Below are positions 35,314 through 47,972 of a DNA stretch of 64,000 nucleotides, one piece after another (the stretch's first letter is position 1; each line of letters starts with the position of its first letter). A model generated the notes under the pieces. That model saw nothing but the letters and a program-made list of their open reading frames with translations, was not told where the DNA came from and made no database searches. The position numbers and the translations under genes are program-made. Source of the DNA: Sipunculus nudus (taxonomy: Eukaryota > Annelida > Sipuncula > Golfingiida > Sipunculidae); assembly GCA_026874595.1 (NCBI GenBank), contig CM049322.1, positions 58,373,886 to 58,437,885 of the forward strand, read 5' to 3'.

Positions 35314-36170
35314 ATAAGGATTTAGGAATTGCGTTTAGGCCTTACATGTTGTGTTACTATAGGAGGCAGGGTAATGTGATTAAGTAGAAGGCTGGTTTGG
35401 TCAACTGTTGGGCATATCCCCTCAGCGAGCTGGACCTTGCCAAATTAGGCAGGCGTATAGGAACACAAGGCCAGGTGTAGCTGACCGATAGAGTTGGGTT
35501 CTTCTGGATTAGTCACAGTATTAGGCTGTCAGCATGGGACAGCTTATTCCAATATAAGGAGTCAGGACTATGAAAGTAATTATTTTAAGAATATATTTTA
35601 TTATATTTTATTAGCAGCAAATCATACAGGTGTATGAAGCCTTAGTGTTTACGTTAAGATGTTTGTCATTTAAAATATTTAATTTAGCCTTCCTTTGATA
35701 TTTATATGATGTTTATAGTGAGTTCGTATACCCCTTTTTGCATCAATAGAACTGATCAGTGGGCAGTGTATAGGTACAGTTATAATGCCCATTTTTGGTG
35801 GTCCCGTATGGGACAAAGACCTGTATATAAAGGTGTTTTGGGGTTCGTACCGGGGGGAGCTGAACGGGGATTCTGGGCGGGCGAGAGTAAGAGAGTGCGC
35901 GCATGCTGAAGAGAGCTGGGGGTCAGACTAGGGCAGTGCCGCCCGCGGTCTGACCCCTCAAGAAGTCAGAATCGCAATCAGTTATCTTATTCATTTGATA
36001 CCAGTCAAACAGCCGGTAATGGCAACAGGTTATATAGGCTGAGAGAAAACAACTAGTAATAGTGGTGGAGAAGATCCGGGTCTCTACGTAATAGTGGTGC
36101 AGAATTATAGGCTCGATCCCGACGTAAGTTCCTGTAGATTCAGAAATATAAGGTGAGATATTAATTTTCG
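35310..36170. other. unassigned; possible LTR-like promoter segment
   Basis: GTATATAAAGG at about 35823 resembles a TATA box. It is followed by a GC-rich leader, a hairpin-prone GGTCAGAC...GTCTGACCC and TGGTG tracts near 36062 and 36092 that could mimic primer-binding sites. No matching second LTR was found, so this is only a suggestion. Confidence 0.2.
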
Positions 36171-36175
36171 TAGTT

Positions 36176-36202
36176 TTCGTGGATCAAGGTAATCCACGAA
36201 TT
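36176..36202. repeat. short perfect palindrome
   Basis: TTCGTGGAT...ATCCACGAA, a 9-bp stem with a 7-base loop. Seems to be a MITE remnant. Confidence 0.5.
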
Positions 36203-36209
36203 CATGATT

Positions 36210-37610
36210 CCAACGATCTAAAAATCACATTGTCAGAGAATATCTTGACGGCAGCTGGTGGTCAATTTCATCTATACTAGTATATAGTTCTTTTTTGTTT
36301 TTTTTTTTTTGTTTGTTATCGCTGGCTGAATTTTCAATAATGGTACAACATTGTTTATTGGTATTTTATGATTTCCATTAAAACATGTTATAAAAGTACC
36401 GAATTACTATAAAAAATAACTATAAATATTACGTGTTTCACCTTATATCGCACAAACACGGCCCATGAGAACAATACAAGAGAACAATATCAAACTTTAA
36501 ACTGAAAACATATCCCATATATCCTCCTTTTTAACATTTTGGGGTGAAATATTCTAGAATTATACCACATTTCTATCGCGCAAATAGGTAGAGCAGTACA
36601 CATGTTCCAATGTTCGTATAAACCACCGTTACCAGGTAACCGAGGCACGGCTTTCTTAACCAGTCTTTTCTGCTTTCTTTATATAAAGATAACGAGACTA
36701 ACGCTCCCTATTGGCTTAAAAGACTAGGACCATGTAAACTCATTTGCATTTACGTGGGACGTGAATGAAAAGAGCACTTCTTCCAAATATTGCCGACTAC
36801 AGTTGCATGCATTAAAGTGAGCCATTAATAACACGGGCGTTACTTCATCCTAATATTGCCGGTATAATAATTTTACATAAATGTTAGCGTAAGTAAGCGT
36901 CGCTGAATACTAGTATAATTTTCAGAGTAAAATTCCTGTATAGTCGACCCATTAAGCCGGGTTTCAATTTTTTTTATCTCCAAATAGTTGACACCTTGTC
37001 TCTTGTCTCATATGCCACATATGACTACCGGTTTGTTTTTAAAAAAGTTAAAAACCATCATGTGGACGGTCTCATTTAATCCTTCCTCCGATCAAATTAT
37101 TAGTGAGGGTTTACGTTTTCTGTGAACGTGGTATGAGCGGGTGTTATAACTAAAAGCCAATGCAACTATAGCCGATGTTTCGTTCAACACGTGTCAGTCA
37201 CGGCTGATTAATTCCTTTGTTAGGCTCAGGTATGGGGAAGCTTGTTTGCTTAACACAGACCTGATTGGCCGCGGTACAGGCGCACTGTGTGATCAGCCAC
37301 CGGTGTACTACCTATGTATAGGGCTACATAAGCTCTCGACTTCCTTACGCACGTGGAGATATTGAAAACCATGATTTTCTAAAATTTGCATTGTCTTTCC
37401 ACGAATTCAAATACCCCGCGATATGCCTTTTGTACAAAAACCACGAAATTTTAAGCCCACGATACGTTATCAGTGATGACGCAGGACACACGGTTAATCA
37501 TCCACTGATCTCCCAGACCTGCCGGTCACGTGCTCAGAGACACAGAGAGTACGAAGTGGCTTTATCAAATTGACCACAGATGGCAGTATTAGCTATCCAA
37601 TCAGCTAACC
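36210..37610. other. no recognisable gene
   Basis: AT-rich DNA. The 37380-37480 part shares ACCACGAAATTTTAAGCCC-like words with the MITE family at 37622 and 40741. Confidence 0.4.
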
Positions 37611-37621
37611 ATAGACGCGTA

Positions 37622-37705
37622 AAATACTGTGGTTGCCTTTTTGTTGGCAAGGGTTTTATTTTCGCGATATTCGCGGATGGGATATACTCGCGAATATGAA
37701 ACCCT
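37622..37705. mobile_element. partial MITE (ACTGTGGTTG family)
   Basis: Starts ATACTGTGGTTGCCTTTTTG and has CGCGATATTCGCGGA and CGCGAATATGAAACC words. It matches the ends of the fuller copy at 40741-40935. Confidence 0.5.
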
Positions 37706-37709
37706 CATG

Positions 37710-38165
37710 AATAAGATGCCATTTTATCGAGGATGAACAATAGGGTATGATGCATATGCACAAATGGAAAGGTTATCACACTTTGAAAAAGTGGTTATTT
37801 AATCAACAACATGATCGCGATATACATAAGACGTAGGATAACAAAGAATGGAATCGAAGCCTGGTCCTGTTCCTGTGAAGAGTACAAATTTAATCAAATC
37901 TGGTCCCTTGTTTACCGCTGTATCTATTCAGATATCTAATCTTGCATGAGCTCCGTTGCCAAAAATGTATTTATGCAGGACGTTCAGTCCAATAAAAGAC
38001 GTTTCGATAATTGAACGTGGCGGTTCTAAAGTTTTAAAATTTGTTTTAGTCACAGACAAAAAAACACTGATGTGCTGAGTAAAAAAAATGGAATGAATCG
38101 ATCACTCTAATCAATGTTGTACAATATATAAATTGATTTGATATGCATTTGCAAACATTGCTATT
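37710..38165. other. no recognisable gene
   Basis: Nothing identified. Confidence 0.4.
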
Positions 38166-38171
38166 TTGTGG

Positions 38172-38606
38172 TTTTTTTTTTTTTTTTTTTTTTTTCCTGG
38201 AGGTGACTGCCTCCATTTTATATGCTGTCTCATCTTTTCTTGATCTAAGTATGTTCTTCTGGAGAGTTTCATTTCGGTTTGGGACTACGTGAGAGGGCGG
38301 TAGAACTGGTTTCCTATCATTTTAATTTTGTATCCTGATGTCAGCCAGGCTCGGGGTCTACCTCACCTGCGGGTCCTTCGTGTGTAATCATCCCGATTAC
38401 CTGTCCATAACACCGCGTAACCCCCCAAAGACGCACTCGCTTGTGAGTCATAACACGGCTTAGCCGCACAGCCTTCCTACTAAGCCTGTACAGCGCTCAC
38501 CCTGGTTGGGGGTCGACCGTGAAAATCTCACCGCCTAAGTGGAGATTTGAACTCACGACCTGCCGGCTTTGAATCCTGTGCTCTACCCATAATGCCGGGA
38601 TCTGTT
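38172..38606 (-). mobile_element. tRNA-derived SINE
   Basis: On the minus strand the 5' head contains GGGTAGAGCACAGG (A box) and GTCGTGAGTTCAAATCTCC (B box), typical of a tRNA-derived promoter. A body of about 300 bp follows, ending in a CACCTCCAGG region and an A24 tail (T24 on the plus strand at 38172-38195). A second, head-truncated copy in the opposite orientation lies at 54905-55152. Transcription would be by Pol III; mobilisation would depend on a LINE. No target-site duplication was confirmed. Confidence 0.82.
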
Positions 38607-38619
38607 ATGTATATATATT

Positions 38620-39790
38620 TAATTATATATAATTAGTTATATTTATTCATAATTGATCGATAATATTAATAAAATGACATGTTATCAAGGAAGATTTGTC
38701 AGTGCGTCCACTTTATTTAAGATTTATATTTAAATGAAAGACTATACCCTTCCCTACTCGTACACACTGATCCCTAAGACTCAATTTTTTTTAAAAGTTG
38801 GGCTCTTAGTGCTTCATTGTATGCTAACCGGGGAAACCCTTCATTACAGGTCCGTGTAGTTCTAAATTTTACATAAAATAGAATACACAATTGACATAAA
38901 CAGTTAAATAAACCGGCACTTATATAGTTAGCCTTCTGTATGCTCGATTCCTGGGATATGATCGTCATGAGCACGTGGTTTTCTGACAGGAATAACCGAA
39001 GAGCAAAGCGTGATCCTGTCACCGTCGCTCGGGCATACTTGTTACCTCATATCCATCAACTGTGATTAAATTGTGGCGGACAAATTATCAGGAAGTCCTA
39101 AAATTAAAAAAAATACCTGTGATTGACCGTAGTCTAGGTATAATTAACTAATGCAAGAATGGTGACATGTTTGTTATCTCTATACGGGGTTATTTATATA
39201 ATTAGTAGAGGACTGGCTTGATTGCAAATCTTATTGCCTAAAATTAACATTCATGCTGGTCAGAATATTTCCTCATCTTAAGTGAAAACAATAGATCTTT
39301 TTAAGCCTCACTGGCATCGCCTGCCGATGACCTCTGACACAAATATTTCTAATCCAGCCAAAAAAGGGACGTGTTTGCAATATGAAGAACGAATAAAAAG
39401 TAATAAAAAACTCAGTTTTCCATAATTGCAAGTTCTTTTCGGAGTTTCTGTAATGGTTTTCGTTTCAATATATAAAAGCCTCAGTGCACGCTCACAGGAC
39501 AAGAACACAGCAGACGACCGTTACGCGCACTGCGCATGCTCGTAGAAAAAAGCTATTCGCCAGGCCGACGAAGGTCACAGAAGAAGACGTCCTTTATAGA
39601 ACAGTACAGTAACATGTGTATTATTATATGTGTATTCTGTCATATCCTGATCATTCTTAACCAAATAGAATGAATAGTAGTCGAAATGGTATAGCGAATA
39701 TTTTTTTTATTTATATATAGCCTATATTTTTGTATTTTTGCAATGTGAGGAAGACAGTATGGTTGTGTAGTAAACAAATAGAAAAATACG
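38620..39790. other. no recognisable gene
   Basis: AT-rich, with no domain-bearing frame. Confidence 0.4.
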
Positions 39791-40369
39791 TTAGAGATTC
39801 ATGATTTTAATAAAAGTTTAGGTTTGGTCAGTTAACAATGTGTCAATGTTACCTTTTTTCAAGTGAATCCCTGGATGATCATAGAACGAGTTATTTTTGT
39901 CGTCTCCGCATCACTAGATACCAACATTGATTCATGAGTATTAACCGAGGTACAACATGTATAAAAGCACTTGATGGGAAATTAATAGTTATTTTAAAAG
40001 ACGCTTGAAAATTTGAGATGGTCTTTTTTTTTACACTCCAAAGTCAGGCGGGACTCTCCAAAAGAAAGTGACCTGGACGCATAGGTTTGGTCTTTTGAAA
40101 CCCTATCATCTTAAATATGTTTTTTTTATTGCAGATAGCTAGCTTGTAATAATAAAATTTACAAAATTGTAAGTTAATTAAACTGTTTAAATACATTATC
40201 GACGTAATAATACCATCAGCCAATCAGAACGGGACACTGCCTTTGTCCGAGATGTGCAAAACCTAGATAGCAATAAGTTTTACATGCCCTTCACTTTATT
40301 AGCTAAATACTTTATAATTTTGATATGTTCGAGAATGACATCCCCCTTAGTCGGATTGGCGCTAGTTAT

Positions 40370-40390
40370 CACACACACACACACACACAC
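40370..40390. repeat. (AC)n microsatellite
   Basis: About ten AC units; the counterpart in copy B near 56258 has only four or five. Confidence 0.9.
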
Positions 40391-40679
40391 GGGCATGTAT
40401 GAATACCTGTATGATAAATGTTCAGGGTCATGTGTAATTATAATAGGTGTACATGAAAATTACATTAAAACGCAAGATCTAGAGGTGAATTCCCAAAAAT
40501 ACTCTAGTAGCAACAGGGGCATTAGCAATGCAAAGAAATGGCAATTATTGTCCATTAGGTAACGCCATCTGCAGGCGCTTTGTAAAACTATCCATACACC
40601 GGAAATATACTCGCACGTGTGAAGACCTGGATGCTCTCTGTTTTGATTTCCAAAGTCAAACCTTTCAAAATGTATATGT

Positions 40680-40681
<2 letters not shown>

Positions 40682-40736
<55 letters not shown>
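40682..40736. repeat. (AT)n microsatellite
   Basis: Uninterrupted AT dinucleotides, directly left of a MITE. Confidence 0.95.
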
Positions 40737-40738
<2 letters not shown>

Positions 40739-40740
40739 TT

Positions 40741-40935
40741 ATATATGTTGTGTTTGGCTTTTTGTTGGTGAGGTTTTCACATTCACGTAATTTGCGAAAT
40801 GGTTATAATCGCGAAAATAAGTCCTTTGTGATAACTTTCTAATAATACCACGAAAATTTAGTGCTCCCGTAAAACAATACGACAGAAAATCGCGAAAATT
40901 TAATTCCGCGAACATGAAGTCAACCACAGTATATG
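40741..40935. mobile_element. MITE (ACTGTGGTTG family)
   Basis: The right end, on the minus strand, reads ATACTGTGGTTGACTTCATG. The left end is a diverged version (GTTGTGTTTGGCTTTTTGTT). Interior words CGCGAAAATTTAATTCCGCG and CACGAAAATTTAG recur in related copies. Confidence 0.55.
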
Positions 40936-41483
40936 TTCTGCTTATGTTGACTGAACGTCCTTTGTGTGTGTATAAGAGAAGAGACGTCCAGATGTAAAGC
41001 AAATAATAGCATCTAACCCTGACCTATATTTTGACATCAGTCAGGAAACACGGATATATTATGTCTGGCTCATTTCCTCCTGTAAGAAACAAGTATCATC
41101 TGTCATGTTGATCTACCTAGGCAGAACATACGCCTTGAAAAAAAACACAGGTGCTGTTCTTATCATAACACGTGCATTCAAACATTGAGTCATTGTGTTC
41201 ACTTTTAAAGATTGTCAGGTGTTCCTTATGTACGTTCCAGTGACATCTCTATGTGGTTTGTGTATTTGGCCATGATGTTTCTGTGATATGTAGAGCTAGT
41301 TACTTTCATCTTAGCTGGTAATTTTATACAGCAATGTTGTCTCTGTGATGCTGATTACCAGGACCTATTGGTGTGGCTTGGGTCTATAAGCATGACTTTC
41401 AGGTGATGTGGAGTACAAGATCCTCATGTACTCCATTATGATGACTCTGATTTTTACCATGTGGCTTGTGTATTGAGCAATGA

Positions 41484-42226
41484 AGTTCCATCGACATGGA
41501 ACACTGGATCCTGATGTGGAGTACTAGATCTTGATGTGGAGTACTTGATCCTGATGTAGAGTACTAAATCCTAATGTGGAGTACTAGATCCTGATGTTGA
41601 GTACTAGAGCCTGACGTGGACTACAAGACCCTGATGTTGAATACTAGATCCTGATGTGGAGTATTAGACCCTGATGTGGAGTACTAGATCCTGATGTGGA
41701 ATACGAGATACTGATATGGATTACTAGACCCTGATGTGAAGTACTAGATCCTGATGTGGAGTACTAGATCCTGATGTGGAGTACTGGATCCTGATGTGGA
41801 GTACTAGATCTTGATGTGGAGGACATGATCCTGATGTTGAGTACTAGAATCTAATGTGGAGTTCTATAGCCTGATGTGGAGTAATAGTTCCTGATGTGGA
41901 ATACTAGATCCTGATTCGGAGTACTTGATCCTGTTGTTGAGTACTGGATCCGAATGTAGAGTACTAGATCTTGATGTGGAGTACTAGAACCTGACGTGGA
42001 CTACTAGATCCTAATGTGGAATACTAGATCCTGATGCGGAGTACTAGATCTTGATGTGGAGTACTAGATCTTGATGTGGAGTACTAGATCTTGATGTGGA
42101 TTACTAGACCCTGATGTGGAGTACTTGATTCTGATGCGGAATACTAGATACTGAGGTGGAGTACTAGATCCTGATGTGGAGTACTTGATTCTGATGCGGA
42201 ATACTAGATACTGATGTGGAGTATGA
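41484..42226. repeat. 20-bp minisatellite, about 37 units
   Basis: Consensus TAGATCCTGATGTGGAGTAC, with point variants and few length changes. Shorter relatives lie at 43478-43580, 59740-59935 and 61072-61110. Because 20 is not a multiple of three, translations repeat every 60 bp and look protein-like, but they are artefacts. Confidence 0.95.
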
Positions 42227-43477
42227 TATCTTTTCAGTGTATTTTGTGGATACAATACCTGAGAGCGGGGTGTATACAATACTGATGTCCTCTTTGATTC
42301 CCAATTATGTGTATTTGAGGAATCGCTCAATCGCATTATTTGATGCGAATGGTTCATATGGATCATACAGATTAACGAATCACCTGGCCAGCAAATGAAT
42401 ACCTGGAGGGTTTTAATTCTCCAATGGTAGGAATGTTTTCTTTATGTCTTTATGCCATTTGAACACTTTGAACAATTAGACACACCCACACAAATTAATG
42501 TATGTTAGAATGTAAACAAGCTTGCAAATTTGATTTACGTAAGATTTTATGTTTATTTAAACAACAATAGATTATTGTTTAAGTCAACTGAGGTATAGGA
42601 ATGGCGCTTTGTCCGTCGTCCGTCCGGCCGTCAGGACGTAGGCCTTCCTATAGCAGGGCACAAAGCGTAACTGCTGGAATTAGAATCTTCTAGGTGAACA
42701 TACCGGCAGGTAAATAAAAAATCTTCTTGGAAGTCTGAAATTAGGTATGTGCGGCTTCATATATCCTCCGAGCCATCGGGCTTGTAAGTACCCCACAGAT
42801 TATTTGCAAATATGCCTATATAAATCACCCTGTCACTCCGTCTGTCCCTTTTTCTGTGTGTCCGTCAAATTTGTTTAATTGGTGAAGTTTGGATTGACAT
42901 ATCGATTTCCAACGTGATTTATATATGACCTACCAATACTGTAAGAAACATTTTGATTTGGGGGTTATGAGGTCAACGGTGAAGGCCACACGACCCACTT
43001 CTTTAAAATGATATTGGATGCATTTTAAACCAAATTTTCATCCCAAACCTTCCGTCTTCCACGTGGCGCACCTGCCAATAGGGGAATGTTTCTTTTGATT
43101 TTTTTTGGCACTAGGTCAAAGGCCAAGGTGACAGGGCCCATCCATTCACGAAGTAGTTTATGGATAATAAGGAATTATTTGGCTGACCTGTTATTTATGA
43201 ACTTCAATATAAAGCAAGTTGAACTGTTATTATGTCAATATGTTTCCTTTGTTGAACATTAGATATCGTTTGATATTATGGAGTTGTATTCAATCTAACA
43301 AGTATGAGTATTTCAGACCATGAGTATGCTTATCACAAGGCAACTGCTATTAATAGTAGAGGGAATGTCATTAAGTTTCATATAAAAACATCAGATCAGT
43401 TCATTGAAGTACTAGTGTTATCAAGGATTTTAACCAAAACATATATTAGCATTAATGTAAATAATAGTGATATACCA

Positions 43478-43580
43478 GAGTAATAGATCCTGATGTGGAG
43501 CACTAGATCCTGATGTGGAGTACTAGATCCTGATGTGGAGTACAATATCCCGATGTGGAGTACTGGACTCCGATGTGGCT
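43478..43580. repeat. 20-bp minisatellite, short block
   Basis: About five units of the same motif, followed by GATGTGGCTGCTGAATCAC, which is also found after the corresponding block in copy B. Confidence 0.9.
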
Positions 43581-46414
43581 GCTGAATCACAATACACAGA
43601 ATGTGTTTAAAAAATATATCTGCTGTTTAAAATAGTAACAATGCAATAGATGGAGTAATTAACAAGCAAGTCGTTTGATCTTGACATGGAAAGCCGTGGG
43701 TTGTCATGGCAAACTTCCGGCAACCCTACAGGCATGTCAAATTAACGGCCCTCCCGTGATAAGCCCCCCCCCCCGGATTTTTTGAGGATTCTCCTTAAGA
43801 AAACAGAAGGAAGATCGATTCACAACTAAAAAACTATGGTAGCAACAGTTATTTTCCCTACCTCGCTTGATATTTTTGAGGCCAGTAATTATGTCAGGGT
43901 ATCCCAAGCCCATAAATATTGGCTTGTGAAATTAAATTTCCCCTTAATTAGCACCTAAAAGTTTCTCCAAAATCCTCTTAAAATTCATATCATAACCTAG
44001 ATTCGATCAAGAATGAATTGACAAGGCTACTTCAGCCTTGGAAAAAGCAATCATTTTTCGAGTAGCAAAATACGTCCCGCAAAATAATATTGCGAAACCT
44101 AAATTTTCGATAAAGAAAACAGACAAAAGGGAGTAAATGATACTTCATTTTCCTTCAATGGATATTTCTAACAGGTTTGGGTTAGGACATGATACTTGTC
44201 ACGGTATCTGAAACTGTTTATAGTCTAATTTTACAACTCAAAATGGACTTCTAAGATATCGATCCTTCTGCTTTCCATTATCTCGGCAACCCTTCATCCT
44301 ATTGGCCAGGTTCTCACAACAAGCTGCCTCATTAGAATGGATATTTTGACAACAAACGCACTTGTTTCCAAAAACGCGGTTTACCAGAAAATAAACGATC
44401 ATATCATTGCCGTAAATCGTGAATAACGCGATCTTACTGATAACAGCTTGTTAAAGCCCACCAAGCAGCGAAAGCATGAAAACTTTCCATGATAAATTTT
44501 AAATATATTTAAGATAAACACACACTTCTTAATTCAGGTCGAAACGGAGTATGGGCAGCGCGCACACCGCCTAGTGTGAAAAGGCAGTACCACTTAATTA
44601 TATGAATGCATGGTCACAAGGCTACACGATGGTTGAAAGCCGTCAGTCGATAAATGGATAATTAAGGGAATTTAGGAAGAATTAAGTCAAGTAAACAGCA
44701 TTTCATTTGTTAAATTGTTGAAATAAACATCCTTAAACCATTTTAGAACATACTTAGTGTGCATTGGCAGTTATCTGGCGTGTTTTCCTGTTATTGTAGT
44801 TGAGGGAGCTTGCTCTCTATTCCGTGCAATGTTTCCATGACGTTAATGTAATTCAACAACACTTCTAATGACAAATCTTAACCTAGAACAGCACCACATT
44901 TATACGATGGATCGTCCATCCCGTATTTACTATTAACATCGTCGCTTTTCCTCTTAAATGTGTCTAAACGATCTGTTCCGTCCATGGAAGGGAATATCAG
45001 CGTCCTGGCCGGTTGCATTTCTTTAGAGGGAAAACTGCGTCGTATAGGTCACGCCAGTCCATTTAATTATACTTCCTGATTGCACTCTTCTGAATTATGC
45101 TTACAAAAATAAATGTCCTATCAAAAAGCACTCACACCGAGGATAAAAACATTTTTATCCTCACGCATGACTTAATTATTACTTTACTTAGGCAGAAGAA
45201 GACCCCGACCAGATCAACAACTTCTCGGAAAGAGAACGCAAATTATTACTTTAATGGCAGCTATTATGTATTACTACTCCGGTGTTAATATGACATTTCT
45301 GTGCAAAGACACATTTATTAGTATTAAATACATACAAAATTATCAAAATATGTCTTCTAAACTTGATACAATAATTATATTTACCTTCAATGTTCCGGCT
45401 TTACAGTTCACAGGTCCTGTTGATATTTTATCACATGTTTATCTCACCAACGTTAACCATCCAGACAGGAAAATATCATAATTAACGTATATTCCAGGAA
45501 GTTGATCTAACGGAGATAATTATAATGATTTTGATAATGATTGTCTAAATACGGCCGTTATATCCTTGAATTTATACAAATACCTTTGTTTTAGGGTCAA
45601 TGTGTATCATATTAATTGACAATCAAATAAATGTTCCATGGCCTTCGTTTACAGCATGAGATATAATTGTGGAGATTTTTTTGTTAATTCTTACATCGCT
45701 CATTAATAAAATTCTCCTTCATTCACTGACTCCTTAATAAATACATGTATATCAATAATTGCAGTTATTAACAAAATGATGGCGACTCACCAGATTACCA
45801 TGGTTGCCCGCCTAACCTTCACGGTATAATAAAATATGAAAACCTTCACTTACAAGAATGATTAAAAAAACACCGCAGAAATGAAGCATGTAATATGATA
45901 AGCCATTTAACGCACTCATTCCAGACAGTTATAAAAACACTCGCAAAATATTGGAGAAAGCAAATTTCAATTAGAATAACTCAATACAGATAAATTATTT
46001 CAATGCATTATGACTCCTTCACTGATCCCTGTTAGACTAGTCGTAATTTTATGTGAGTTTTTCCGGACAAAGGCATTTATAGACAGCAGAACCCTTAGAT
46101 AATTGCAATACCTGCTTGATTTGATATCAACATATGTTCAATGTACATTGAGTAATTCTACTACGTTGACATGGTTACATTACGCAGAATGACATGGGGA
46201 AAATGCATATGAAAAAAAAAATACTAGCATTATATTGCTCTGTAAGCATGCATTTCTGAAAATGAAAAGATATCTAGAATAAAAGTTAAATGCATAAAAG
46301 TTTGATCACATGCATTCAAACTGAAGTTAACATAAAGGAAAAAAGTAAGGGCAAAGCAAAAGGCATTATAACACTTTCAATTTAAATCAAATATATGATA
46401 TCGAACGCATTTAA

Positions 46415-46420
<6 letters not shown>

Positions 46421-46450
<30 letters not shown>
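46421..46450. repeat. (AT)n microsatellite in the 3' flank of the CTLD gene
   Basis: Lies 24 bp past the donor of the last recognised CTLD exon (46474). Confidence 0.9.
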
Positions 46451-46452
<2 letters not shown>

Positions 46453-46473
46453 AGAGAGAGAAAATGAACATAC

Positions 46474-47012
46474 CTTTAACTTCCTGGCATATATATTCAT
46501 GAGAAGAATTGCAGTGAACAACTTCGATTTCACTCTCGCGGGTTATCTTTCGAAGGACTGCACAGTCTGCAGATTCAATGGATTGACCTTTACCCCATAT
46601 ACCAACTGGTGTGACATCGTAATCTAGGGTCGAAATATTTTATATCCTCAATTTAAAGATAGTTTAATGTATCATAAATATTAGTATGCATAACAATAGT
46701 ACAAATAAGTCATGATTTTGGAGTCGGTACAACGATCATGTTAGATAACAGGACAACCCAACCTTTGTATACCCATCCTTCCCGTCGCAGACCGATCCAA
46801 AAACTCTCACAATTTACTTTATCAGTAAACATAGCAGGGAGTATCCGTTCTGTCCCAGAACTGACCAAATCACCACCCTTTTTTCGACAATTAGCACGGG
46901 CGTTATACCAGCTTGACTTCTCACAGGAGGCTATCAAACATGTATCTTTGGTGACCTTGCACATGACGTCCTCCGACGCTCGATTATGGCAATCAGAGCA
47001 GACTGCAGGAAT

Positions 47013-47070
<58 letters not shown>

Positions 47071-47721
47071 CATATTTAAATACTAAGACTTCACTATTAT
47101 AACGTCAATTCGTCACTTAAACGTTTAAGCGAATACACGCTTCTCTCTTGCTGCTGCTAGTAGAGTAATTAGGAATGTATAGGTACGACCCCTTTAAGAA
47201 TTAAACGAATGATCTGGGTATGTATATTCTTATTTGGTCTAATAAATGCCGTAACACTGTCCGCAAATATTCAATAGGAATACCTGGAATTTCACATATA
47301 GAGCCGTGGCCTAGTCTTGCACATTTGTCAGATAGTACCAAACGTTTTCGTGTATAAAAAACACCACAGCGGTGTATTATAATCGGAGCCTCTTCAGCTG
47401 TCAGAGGAAAAATTAAATAAGTCTTAGTCCATTTTGTCTACCTTGTAATTACACATGACAGTTAAGTCGATATTCCTCAAGAATCAAAGATACTATTACT
47501 TAGTGAGAAAAACCACTTACCTGTATCTCCGTCAATCCAAGCCCATTTTGCCAACAATTTTCTGGTGAATCCTAGCCAGGCAGATTTAACTCCCCGGTTG
47601 CCCATGGCTGTAATTAATTGATTCAGGTTGGCCGTATCTTCTATTGTGGGCAAATTTTGTTTGTATATTTCCCAACAACAGTCAATTGCTTGCTGCCAGG
47701 TCGCTGATGATGAGCAGATAT
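46474..47721 (-). CDS. CTLD module 3 (domains E and F)
   Basis: Domain E: exons 47721-47521 (WLGFTRKLLAKWAWIDG) and 47397-47284 (HGSICEIPG). Domain F: exons 47002-46763 (SWYNARANCRKKGGDL, FWIGLRREGW) and 46623-46474 (TPVGIWGKGQSIESADC, YICQEVKG). Both are intact in frame. Domain E lacks the N-terminal cysteine segment of some type I domains. The last exon ends in a good GTATGT donor, so at least one more exon is expected. Confidence 0.83.
47016..47067. repeat. (AT)n microsatellite at a splice acceptor
   Basis: Ends 14 bp upstream (in gene sense) of the acceptor of the exon at 47002. Confidence 0.95.
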
Positions 47722-47972
47722 CTGTAGCATTTCAATAACAATGTGCGGATAAACGTGAAAAAACGTATCTCAAACATAGAGAGCTATTTTAGATCCTAAA
47801 GCAAACCATTTGAAAACCAATAATACCCGGTGTACTAGTTAATTTCAAAACAAATAAATATTGCCTGGAACAAATATCTACCCGAATATTTTTAAATTCG
47901 CCACGCATGTCTAACACAATGGACTTTTATCAGGCGTTTATTTATTTTTATACATGCGGTGATATTTTATAC

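Larger units (their letters stand above)
39800..46000. repeat. segmental duplication, copy A
   Basis: Diverged but collinear with 55300-62600. Matching anchors (A/B): 39870/55360 (GGATGATCATAGAACG, GGATGGTCATGAAACG), 40215/56105, 41010/59345, 41170/59500, 42300/60010, 43200/60800, 45100/61800, 45900/62540. No gene was found in it. Copy A lacks the gag insertion and the 15-bp minisatellite of copy B. Confidence 0.88.

Noticed and set aside
35310-36170. LTR of a Gypsy element
   Set aside because: There is a TATA-like box and primer-site-like words, but no second LTR or coding region was found.
38500-38606. A tRNA gene on the minus strand
   Set aside because: The tRNA-like head continues into a SINE body with a poly-A tail, and a second copy exists at 54905, so it is a SINE.
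42064-42366. Protein-like repeats (STSGSSTPHQDLVLHIRI type) on the minus strand
   Set aside because: They are translations of the 20-bp minisatellite and repeat every 60 bp because 20 is not divisible by three.
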